Below are positions 1-5,005 of a stretch of 5,005 nt of DNA, piece by piece (positions within the stretch are counted from its first letter, which is position 1; each line of letters starts with the position of its first letter). This DNA is from an uncultured Bacilli bacterium. GTDB lineage: Bacteria; Bacillota_I; Bacilli_A; RF39; UBA660. The stretch is from assembly GCA_910589335.1 (NCBI GenBank), contig CAJUTW010000060.1, positions 1-5,005 of the forward strand, in the 5' to 3' direction. The position numbers and the translations under genes are program-made. The notes beneath the pieces are model-generated. The model worked only from the letters and a program-made list of their open reading frames with translations. It ran no database searches and was not told the DNA's origin.

Positions 1-363
1 AATTAACTCTCCAAATACCAAAGTAAAATAAGAAAGTAAAATAGTAATAACTACTATTAAAATATTAGTAAGCATAACCTGGGAAATAAATGAAACATCA
101 AACATTACAGCTATTTCACTAGCAAAACTCTCAGCTGCAAAAGCTGATGCTAAAAAACCAGACAATGTAATTGCAATCTGTATAGCCGATAAAAAACTAC
201 TAGAATCATTTATTAATTTAAGTATTTTAGAAGCTTTTTTATTACCTTTTTTTAATTCTTTATGAAGATCATACTTATTTAAAGACAAAAAAGCAATTTC
301 TGTAGCTGAAAAAATACCATTTATTATAATTAAAATAACTAACAAAAATATTTTTATTAACAT
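1..363 (-). CDS. CNNM/DUF21 (CorC/HlyC-like) membrane protein, N-terminal part
   Basis: The first 121 codons of a gene continue beyond base 1. My translation begins MLIKIFLLVILIIINGIFSA and contains TEIAFLSLNK (21-30), SSSFLSAIQIAITLSGFLAS (54-73), AFAAESFASEIA (74-85) and SYFTLVFGELI (111-121). These match the DUF21/CNNM transmembrane domain (NGFFSASEIA, FLSTIQIGITLAGFLASAFA and SYFTLVFGELVPK in typical members). Three hydrophobic segments are visible: about 3-19, 57-75 and 97-118. Full-length members usually have about 400-450 residues, with paired CBS domains and a C-terminal CorC-HlyC domain, all outside this window. The family is linked to Mg2+ (and sometimes Co2+) efflux or magnesium tolerance; older names call members haemolysins, which is probably misleading. 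No promoter is visible in the 47-base gap before it, which is filled by a hairpin and its ribosome binding site. The family call is confident; the transported ion is inferred. Confidence 0.9.
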   Translation of the reverse strand, partial: MLIKIFLLVILIIINGIFSATEIAFLSLNKYDLHKELKKGNKKASKILKLINDSSSFLSAIQIAITLSGFLASAFAAESFASEIAVMFDVSFISQVMLTNILIVVITILLSYFTLVFGELI

Positions 364-372
364 TTTTCTAAT

Positions 373-379
373 CTCCTTT
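373..379 (-). promoter_or_regulatory. Ribosome binding site of the CNNM-family gene
   Basis: The minus strand reads AAAGGAG nine bases before the ATG at 361-363. It fixes the start of the partial gene and lies immediately downstream of the T-rich tail of the hairpin at 381-410. Confidence 0.75.
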
Positions 380-380
380 T

Positions 381-410
381 AAAAAGTAAAAAGTACCAAT
401 AAGTACTTCT
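381..410 (-). terminator. Terminator-like hairpin between the unknown gene and the CNNM gene
   Basis: Starting at the base after the TAA stop of the unknown gene, the minus strand forms AGAAGTAC (403-410) with GTACTTTT (389-396), an 8-base-pair stem including one G-T pair, with a six-base loop TTATTG. The tail is TTTACTTTTT. The next bases (AAAAGGAG) are already the ribosome binding site of the following gene. It looks like a weak intrinsic terminator or attenuator, likely leaky because the T-run is interrupted by AC. Confidence 0.55.
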
Positions 411-1307
411 TTAATTATTAATTGTACTACTATAAAAATAATAATTAGTAGAACTTAATTTAAATAGATAATTTATTGTTGTAACTTTTTCTCCATAATC
501 TTCAAACTTAATAGGATTTTCCTTTAATTGTTCTTCAGTTAAATTTGTTTTTGTCTCTAATAACATAGTATGTTGATAATCTTTATAAATATTAACATCA
601 TAAACATTCCCACCTTTATTAACTAATTCAGTATATAAAACTTTTTCAATTAACTCAATTGAACCATCACTTTTCTTAGTAGCTTTTGATAATTCTGTAT
701 AAAAAGGTTCAATTATATTATTAGAAACAATATTATCTTCAAATGATGTAAAAACTGTACTAAACCCTTCACTCTCAACAGCATAAGTAAGTGTACCAAC
801 ATTTAAATTATTTATTCTGAAACTAAAAGGATATGTAATTTTACTATTAGTTGAATATGTCACTTCAGGACCAAAAAATCTTTGCATATATGTTCTTATT
901 TTAGATGTAGAAATATTATATATTTTTTGATTATTCTCATTTACTTTACCAGTACTTGCAAAATCTTCTGCTTGAGCAAATTGTAAAGCATAATAAAATT
1001 TTTCATAATTATTAAAATCTTCTAATTTTACACTTTGTTCTTTAATAAATTTTTCATATCTCTTATTTCTAACTCCATAAGTAACATAATCATAAAGAAT
1101 TTTAACATTTTCATCTTCCAAATCAATATTTGTACTAACACTAGGTGTATTATCTTTCTTTTTATCACCAAATATAAGATTACTAATAAAAAATACGCTT
1201 AGTCCTATTACAATTGATAAGACTATTACAATTATTAATGGAATTTTTCTATTATTCTGTTTTTCACTTCCATTTTCTTCTAATGAATCACCAATTTTAA
1301 AATCCAT
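411..1307 (-). CDS. Unrecognised single-pass membrane protein with large extracytoplasmic domain
   Basis: I do not recognise this 298-residue protein. Residues 1-21 are a short polar N-terminus ending in Arg-Lys. Residues 22-46 form one strongly hydrophobic segment (starting IPLIIVIVLSIVIGL). A charged, flexible stretch (about 47-65, GDKKKDNTPSVS) leads to a folded domain to the end. That domain is rich in Asn, Lys, Tyr and Thr, with a helical first part (66-115, including FNNYEKFYYALQFAQ) and later stretches with alternating beta-like pattern (about 145-200 and 245-295). There is no Cys and no Trp in the whole protein, which suits an extracytoplasmic location with the N-terminus inside. No lipobox, catalytic motif or LPXTG is seen. 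The start is supported by GAGGTGG (1312-1318) and the length looks intact. It follows the M16 pair but is separated by a terminator and has its own promoter, so a shared function is only a guess. The coding call is firm; the function is unknown. Confidence 0.85.
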   Translation of the reverse strand: MDFKIGDSLEENGSEKQNNRKIPLIIVIVLSIVIGLSVFFISNLIFGDKKKDNTPSVSTNIDLEDENVKILYDYVTYGVRNKRYEKFIKEQSVKLEDFNNYEKFYYALQFAQAEDFASTGKVNENNQKIYNISTSKIRTYMQRFFGPEVTYSTNSKITYPFSFRINNLNVGTLTYAVESEGFSTVFTSFEDNIVSNNIIEPFYTELSKATKKSDGSIELIEKVLYTELVNKGGNVYDVNIYKDYQHTMLLETKTNLTEEQLKENPIKFEDYGEKVTTINYLFKLSSTNYYFYSSTINN

Positions 1308-1331
1308 TTTACCACCTCTATTCTATAATTA

Positions 1332-1340
1332 ATTCTATCA
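1332..1340 (-). promoter_or_regulatory. Extended -10 promoter for the unknown membrane protein gene
   Basis: The minus strand reads TGATAGAAT: a TAGAAT -10 hexamer (one mismatch to TATAAT) with a TGn extension, just beyond the terminator of the preceding unit. The -35 area is T-rich and shows no clear TTGACA. The predicted start near 1325 would give a very short leader of about 18 bases, just enough for the ribosome binding site. Confidence 0.5.
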
Positions 1341-1348
1341 TAAATTAG

Positions 1349-1380
1349 AAAAAAAGAAATATATTTTTATAATATACTTC
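1349..1380 (-). terminator. Intrinsic terminator of the deoD-ymfF-ymfH unit
   Basis: Directly after the YmfH-like stop codons the minus strand forms a 10-base-pair stem, GAAGTATATT (1371-1380) with AATATATTTC (1356-1365). It contains one G-T pair and has a five-base loop ATAAA, followed by seven Ts (1349-1355). This is a classic intrinsic terminator layout, although the stem has few G-C pairs, as expected in such an AT-rich genome. Confidence 0.75.
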
Positions 1381-1383
1381 TTA

Positions 1384-2646
1384 TTATTTACCAATCATTT
1401 TTACTATACTTATATTTTTAAAATTAATATTTTTAATAATTTCATTCATATTATCAATATTCATATTTCTAATAATATCTAATTTATTAGGAATAATTTT
1501 TCTATATTTTAAAATATCATCAAATATATTATTTACTGTTGCATCGATACTATCTATTATTTTAACTTCATTAGCAATCCAAACTTTTTTTATTCTTTCA
1601 AATGCATTTATAGAAATATTTAAATTATCTAATTCATATTTTATTTCTTCTAATAATTTTTCTGGATTTATTGTTGAAGCCATTAAATAAAATGTCTTAA
1701 AATCTGGTAAACTTTCCCATTCAATATACATGCTACTTAATAATTTTTCATTTCTAACTCTTTCTCTAAACTCAGAAGAAGATCCAAATATTAAAGTAGT
1801 TAATAAATTTAAATAAAGATCTAACTCCAAATCATCCATTTTCATATTCTTAGTACTTACTTTTAAACCTAAACCAATTTTCGGAACTTCAATATTTTCT
1901 TTTAAGATAACTTCTTTTGTATTAACTGCCACTGGCTCTTTTATTGTATTAACTTTTGGCTTATTTCTATTTTTTATATCTCCTATTTCTTCTTCAATAA
2001 TTTTAAGGGCTTTTTTATAAGAAAAATTACCAACTATTAATACAAACATATTTTCAGGACTATAAAAGCTATTATAGCAATTATATAAATCTTCTTTAGT
2101 AATTTTATTTATCTCTTCAATACTTCCTGCTATATCTATTCTTCTAGAACTATTTTTATATAATGCTTCACGTAATTTCATTTCTAATTTAAAATCTGGA
2201 ATATCTTCATACATTTTAATTTCTTCTGCAATTATTCCTTTTTCTTTTAAAACATTTTCATCAGTATAGTATGGACTATTAACAAATTTTAATAAATATC
2301 TTAAATTTTCTTCAAACTTTTTTGTACCATAACAAATATATTGAGTATTATCAAAAGATGTAGAAGCATTAGAATCTGTTCCACTTTCTGAAAAGAATGT
2401 AAAAGGATCTACTCCATCTTCTTGTTCAAACATTTTATGCTCTAAAAAATGTGCAATACCTTCACATAATTTATGCTTTTTACCTTTACTATCAACAAAT
2501 TCTAAAACATCACTACCAAATCTTGTTGCATAACTAATAAAATAATTCTTTTTATTTTCATAAGGTAACATAAATACTTCTAAACCATTTTTTAGTTTCT
2601 CTTTATAACAAGCAATATCTAATCCTAATAAATCAATTTTCTGCAT
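1384..2646 (-). CDS. ymfH: M16-family zinc metallopeptidase, catalytic subunit (YmfH-like)
   Basis: This 420-residue M16B zinc peptidase has an intact inverted motif HFLEH (66-70): His66 and His70 bind zinc and Glu69 activates water. The third ligand is probably Glu142 in EKGIIAEEIKMYED (135-148), seven residues after the second conserved Glu135. SFDNTQYICYGT (98-108) and FYSPENMFVLIVGNF (195-208) are also typical of the first lobe. The second lobe has FRERVRNEKLLSSMY (293-307): Arg298 is present, but the residue seven later, where the family has Tyr, is Ser305. The missing Tyr is supplied in the YmfF-like neighbour, so the two probably form one active enzyme. There is no signal peptide, so it is probably cytoplasmic. 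The length is normal and the ends look intact. Tandem TAA stops (1381-1386) lead straight into a terminator. The physiological substrate is not deducible; related M16B pairs elsewhere process peptides. Confidence 0.92.
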   Translation of the reverse strand: MQKIDLLGLDIACYKEKLKNGLEVFMLPYENKKNYFISYATRFGSDVLEFVDSKGKKHKLCEGIAHFLEHKMFEQEDGVDPFTFFSESGTDSNASTSFDNTQYICYGTKKFEENLRYLLKFVNSPYYTDENVLKEKGIIAEEIKMYEDIPDFKLEMKLREALYKNSSRRIDIAGSIEEINKITKEDLYNCYNSFYSPENMFVLIVGNFSYKKALKIIEEEIGDIKNRNKPKVNTIKEPVAVNTKEVILKENIEVPKIGLGLKVSTKNMKMDDLELDLYLNLLTTLIFGSSSEFRERVRNEKLLSSMYIEWESLPDFKTFYLMASTINPEKLLEEIKYELDNLNISINAFERIKKVWIANEVKIIDSIDATVNNIFDDILKYRKIIPNKLDIIRNMNIDNMNEIIKNINFKNISIVKMIGK

Positions 2647-3904
2647 TCTTTACCCCCTCTAATAAAAATACTGTATCCATTCCTATTTTTTTACTTGCTT
2701 TAATAATTTCTTGTTTTGTAACCTTATTCATCTTATCAATTCTCTCATCAATTGAATCAGTACCAAGTAATTCTCTTGATAAATAATCATTAATTATACG
2801 ATGTTCATTCTCTGATATTTCTTCTACAGCAGTATTATAAAACTCTTTAGCAATATTTATATCCTTTTCTAAGAATTTACCTTTTTTTAATTCATTTAAT
2901 TGTTTAGTAATTAAATCTATTGTTTTAACTGCATTATCTTTATCTATCCCCGCAGCAATAACTAAAAGATTATCTACTTTATTAAAAAATGAATGAATTG
3001 TATAGCATAATGAATTTTTTTCACGAACTTCACTAAAAAGTTTAGAATCAGTCCCTCCACCTAAAATTATATTTGCAAGTATTAAAGGATAATTACGTTC
3101 ATAATCAGTTAATTTATTTACAGGACAAGCAATAGCTAGTTTTGATTGTGTATTATCAATCGTCTCTTTAGCAAAAAGTCTTTTACTATTACATTTCTTT
3201 ATTTTAAGAAAATAATCCTCTTTTTTCTTTTTTAACTTTTTAAACTTAAAATACTTTTTAATAGTTGATAACATCTCATCATTATCAAAATCACCAACTA
3301 CAAATATATCAACATAATCCGATTCAATCATCTTCTCATAATATTTATATAAGTTTGCTTCATTTATATCTTCTAAATCCTCTAAATAACCAGTCATTCT
3401 ATAAGATAGTGGACTATTTTTATCAAAAGCTTCAGCAAGACGAATTAAACTATAACTAGATGCATCTTCTTTAATTGAATTAAGAGCAACAACTGCATTA
3501 TTTTTTACTATGTCTAATTTTTCTTTATTAAATTCCTTATTTAAAACATCTGGATTAAATATTATCTCACTCAAAAATTTAATTGATTCATCTAAGTTAT
3601 TTTTTTCAGTATATTTATCATTTAAAACCTGCAAAATGAAACTAGAAACTATATAATTTCCTACTCTTTGATTATTAGTAGTAATATCAGCTGCATATAA
3701 ATCTTCTGCCTTAATTGTTAAATCTCTTCTACTATTATATTCTTTAGAAGATTGAAGTAATATATCAGTTAATATATTTCTTATAGTAATTTCTTCTTTC
3801 TTTATAGGACTATGAAATACCACTCTAAGAGTCACTGTTTTAAACTTATCTGTTTTAATTAAATGTAATTTGAATGATCCTAAATCTTTTTTTATATATT
3901 GCAT
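2633..3904 (-). CDS. ymfF: M16-family peptidase-like subunit lacking the zinc motif (YmfF-like)
   Basis: This 423-residue protein has the two-lobed M16 (pitrilysin/insulinase, M16B) fold length. The N-terminal lobe, about 1-220, has no HxxEH: the equivalent region reads ILTDILLQSSKEY (44-56), so it cannot bind catalytic zinc in the usual way. FVVGDFDNDEM (201-211) is the typical end of the first lobe. The second lobe carries LGGGTDSKLFSEVREKNSLCY (from 281), which contains the family's Arg/Tyr pair at Arg294 and Tyr301. The B. subtilis counterpart YmfF is likewise annotated as an inactive metalloprotease homologue. There is no signal peptide or membrane segment, so it is probably cytoplasmic. 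A Lys-rich patch (about 216-229) links the lobes. The ATG is preceded by GAGGTG (3910-3915) at good spacing. Its end (TGA) overlaps the start of the catalytic partner by 14 bases, implying coupled translation and a heteromeric complex. The substrate is unknown. Confidence 0.88.
   Translation of the reverse strand: MQYIKKDLGSFKLHLIKTDKFKTVTLRVVFHSPIKKEEITIRNILTDILLQSSKEYNSRRDLTIKAEDLYAADITTNNQRVGNYIVSSFILQVLNDKYTEKNNLDESIKFLSEIIFNPDVLNKEFNKEKLDIVKNNAVVALNSIKEDASSYSLIRLAEAFDKNSPLSYRMTGYLEDLEDINEANLYKYYEKMIESDYVDIFVVGDFDNDEMLSTIKKYFKFKKLKKKKEDYFLKIKKCNSKRLFAKETIDNTQSKLAIACPVNKLTDYERNYPLILANIILGGGTDSKLFSEVREKNSLCYTIHSFFNKVDNLLVIAAGIDKDNAVKTIDLITKQLNELKKGKFLEKDINIAKEFYNTAVEEISENEHRIINDYLSRELLGTDSIDERIDKMNKVTKQEIIKASKKIGMDTVFLLEGVKNAEN
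2651..2658 (-). promoter_or_regulatory. Ribosome binding site of the second M16 gene, inside the first
   Basis: The minus strand reads AGAGGGGG seven to eight bases before the ATG at 2644-2646. It is one of the few G-rich runs in the window and lies within the last codons of the YmfF-like gene. It fixes the start of the YmfH-like protein at the ATG that gives a 14-base gene overlap, rather than at a later Met such as Met26. Confidence 0.75.
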
Positions 3905-3941
3905 AAATTCACCTCGTTAATACTAGTATGGACAATTTTTT

Positions 3942-4655
3942 CTAAATTATTGATTCAAGTGCCATTTCTATCATATTATTTAAAGATTTTTCACGATCTT
4001 CACTTGATAAGCTTCTTTTATCATATAAAGAATCTACAACTGTCATCAAACAAGTTGCTTCACGCCCTAATTTATTAGCTATATAAAATAAGCCAAAAGC
4101 TTCCATCTCTACTGATAAAAAATTCATATCAGGAAAATTACCTCTAAATTTTTCTTCTGAATCACAATATAAATCAAAAACATCACTAGTAATTGTCTTT
4201 CCATATTTTAATGAAACATTTCTTATCTTAGCAGTATTCATTATTTTTCTATTTAATTCATCAGATGATTGTATAAAATCAATATCTACACCATCTAGTA
4301 AAACATCAAAATAACTTTTACAATAAGCACCACTAGATAAAACTACATCTAATAATTTTATATCTTTATTAAAAGATCCACAAGTACCTATTCGAATTAT
4401 TTTTTGAACATTATAAAATTTATATAATTCATAAGAGTATATTCCAATACTTGGAATTCCCATACCTGATGCAAAAACTGTTACCTTTTTACCTTTATAT
4501 GTTCCAGTATATCCAAACATATTACGCACCTTATTTATAAGTTTAGCGTCCTCTAAAAAATTTTCTGCAATATATTTTGCTCGTAATGGATCTCCAGGCA
4601 TTAAAACTATTGGAGCAATATCTTCTAAATTACTTTCTATATGAGCTGTTGCCAT
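3942..4655 (-). CDS. deoD: Purine nucleoside phosphorylase, DeoD type
   Basis: This 237-residue cytoplasmic enzyme splits purine (deoxy)nucleosides with phosphate into a free base and (deoxy)ribose-1-phosphate, for purine salvage and nucleoside breakdown. Length and sequence match the hexameric, high-molecular-weight family typified by E. coli DeoD. The start MATAHIE resembles E. coli MATPHI, with the conserved His5. Other family motifs are MPGDPLRAKYIAE (19-31) with phosphate-contacting Arg25, Arg44, SGMGIPS (63-69), RIGTCG (88-93) with Arg88, Phe160, VEMEA (182-186) for ribose binding, and the catalytic pair Asp208 and Arg221, 13 residues apart as in E. coli Asp204/Arg217. The usual TVSDH is TVVDS here, a change beside the catalytic Asp. 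The start is supported by AGAAGG (4666-4671), about 10 bases upstream, a slightly long spacing. The stop is TAG. It sits 37 bases before the first M16 gene with no terminator between, so the genes are probably co-transcribed. Confidence 0.95.
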   Translation of the reverse strand: MATAHIESNLEDIAPIVLMPGDPLRAKYIAENFLEDAKLINKVRNMFGYTGTYKGKKVTVFASGMGIPSIGIYSYELYKFYNVQKIIRIGTCGSFNKDIKLLDVVLSSGAYCKSYFDVLLDGVDIDFIQSSDELNRKIMNTAKIRNVSLKYGKTITSDVFDLYCDSEEKFRGNFPDMNFLSVEMEAFGLFYIANKLGREATCLMTVVDSLYDKRSLSSEDREKSLNNMIEMALESII

Positions 4656-4682
4656 AATTATCTAACCTTCTTTCTAGTTCTT

Positions 4683-4691
4683 ATTATACCA
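4683..4691 (-). promoter_or_regulatory. Extended -10 promoter for deoD
   Basis: The minus strand reads TGGTATAAT, a perfect TATAAT hexamer preceded by the TGn extension, in the gap between ftsK and deoD. The expected start of transcription is near 4676, giving a leader of about 20 bases. No good -35 hexamer is present at the usual spacing (the region is a T-run), which fits an extended -10 promoter for the housekeeping sigma factor. In such AT-rich DNA a chance TATAAT is possible, but the TG extension and the location make it credible. Confidence 0.6.
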
Positions 4692-4738
4692 ATTATTTTG
4701 AAAAGAAAAAATATAAAATTACAAATTTATTTATCGAT

Positions 4739-4781
4739 AAAAGAAAAATGCAAATAATTTTTTATTCATCACTTGCATTTT
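4739..4781 (-). terminator. Probable intrinsic terminator of ftsK, overlapping its 3' end
   Basis: On the minus strand AAAATGCAA (4773-4781) is complementary to TTGCATTTT (4745-4753). Within the loop, AATAA (4762-4766) and TTATT (4753-4757) can add a second short stem. The hairpin is followed by TTTTTCTTTT. The upstream arm lies in the last ftsK codons and the stop codon lies inside the structure. The stem is AU-rich and therefore weak, and the bulge is large, so this is a moderate-confidence call. Its position, exactly at the end of ftsK and before a new promoter, supports it. Confidence 0.5.
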
Positions 4782-5005
4782 CATCTTCACTAAATTGTAC
4801 TAAAACTTCTCTTGGTTTAGAATTACCAGTTGCTGGACCAATAATTCCATTTTCTTCTAATTGATCAATCATAGTAGCAGCTTTATTATATCCTATTTTA
4901 AATTTTCTTTGTAAAAGAGACGCCGATGCTTTTTGACTTCTAACAACAAAATCAACTATTTCATCATATAAATTATCACTTTCACTATTAACTGGGATAT
5001 TATCT
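4762..5005 (-). CDS. ftsK: DNA translocase FtsK/SpoIIIE, C-terminal fragment
   Basis: This is the last 80 codons of a gene whose start lies beyond base 5005; it ends in TAA at 4762-4764. Visible residues about 11-70 form the winged-helix gamma domain of FtsK/SpoIIIE, recognisable from the runs SQKASASLLQRKFKIGYNKA and LEENGIIGP followed by KPREVLV. In this family the gamma domain reads oriented chromosomal DNA motifs and directs the membrane-anchored hexameric ATPase that pumps DNA through the division septum. The motor and membrane domains are outside the window. The end is an acidic tail (SEDENASDE). In B. subtilis spoIIIE also lies upstream of ymfF and ymfH, which agrees with the neighbours here. 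The gamma domain makes the family call secure; whether the protein acts like FtsK or sporulation-type SpoIIIE cannot be decided from this piece. Confidence 0.95.
   Translation of the reverse strand, partial: DNIPVNSESDNLYDEIVDFVVRSQKASASLLQRKFKIGYNKAATMIDQLEENGIIGPATGNSKPREVLVQFSEDENASDE

Noticed and set aside
364..410. Magnesium riboswitch (M-box type) before the CNNM gene
   Set aside because: The gap is only 47 bases and holds a simple hairpin; an M-box needs well over 100 bases of conserved structure.
3265..3459. A 64-codon open frame on the plus strand
   Set aside because: It lies wholly inside the YmfF-like gene on the opposite strand and has a low-complexity His/Gln/Asn/Tyr-rich translation. 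It is a shadow of the real gene.
2633..3904. Possibility that the YmfF-like gene is a decayed pseudogene because it lacks HxxEH
   Set aside because: The frame is intact over full family length, the Arg/Tyr pair is kept and the ribosome binding site is good. Loss of the zinc motif is normal for this subunit in paired M16 systems.
3905..3941. Separate promoter or terminator between deoD and the YmfF-like gene
   Set aside because: The 37-base gap has no -10 element at useful distance and no hairpin followed by a T-run; its only features are a ribosome binding site and the 10-base palindrome ATACTAGTAT.
1..5005. CRISPR arrays, insertion sequences, tRNA or rRNA genes, attachment sites
   Set aside because: No regularly spaced repeats, transposase motifs, terminal inverted repeats or cloverleaf-like segments were seen. 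The intergenic gaps are all about 110 bases or less and are explained by promoters, hairpins and ribosome binding sites.

Overview
The window is very AT-rich (by eye about a quarter G+C), and every gene reads on the minus strand, so transcription runs from base 5005 down to base 1. Codons ending in A or T dominate. Clean AGGAGG-type ribosome binding sites, TGG for the visible tryptophans and a genuine TGA stop point to a low-G+C Firmicute-type bacterium (class Bacilli, for example an uncultured Erysipelotrichia-, RF39- or Acholeplasma-like lineage) that uses the standard bacterial code. The ftsK-then-M16-pair order recalls the spoIIIE-ymfC-ymfD-ymfF-ymfH neighbourhood of Bacillus subtilis. The lineage is an inference.

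In transcription order: (1) 5005-4762, the C-terminal end of a DNA translocase of the FtsK/SpoIIIE family, carrying the DNA-reading gamma domain and ending in a hairpin followed by a T-rich run. (2) 4656-4761, a short intergenic region with an extended -10 promoter. (3) 4655-3942, deoD, a complete hexameric-type purine nucleoside phosphorylase. (4) 3904-2633 and 2646-1384, two overlapping M16-family genes: a YmfF-like subunit without the zinc motif, then a YmfH-like subunit with an intact HxxEH motif. (5) 1349-1380, a convincing intrinsic terminator directly after the second M16 gene, followed at once by a new extended -10 promoter. (6) 1307-411, an unrecognised single-pass membrane protein with a large, cysteine-free domain. 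(7) 381-410, another terminator-like hairpin. (8) 363-1, the first 121 residues of a CNNM/DUF21 (CorC/HlyC-like) membrane protein that runs off the window.

The likely transcription units are: ftsK, ending near 4740; deoD-ymfF-ymfH, from about 4676 to 1349; and a unit starting near 1325 with the unknown membrane protein, in which the CNNM gene is either reached by read-through or served by a promoter I could not locate. The two M16 proteins very probably act together, one supplying the zinc site and the other the Arg/Tyr pair that this family uses to hold substrate. Purine salvage by DeoD has no obvious mechanistic link to them beyond co-transcription.

Most of the window is ordinary housekeeping DNA. 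I do not see a new defence, mobile or RNA-guided system. The most interesting points are the division of active-site residues between the M16 subunits, the unknown membrane protein beside them, the placement of deoD, and the hairpin between the unknown gene and the CNNM gene.
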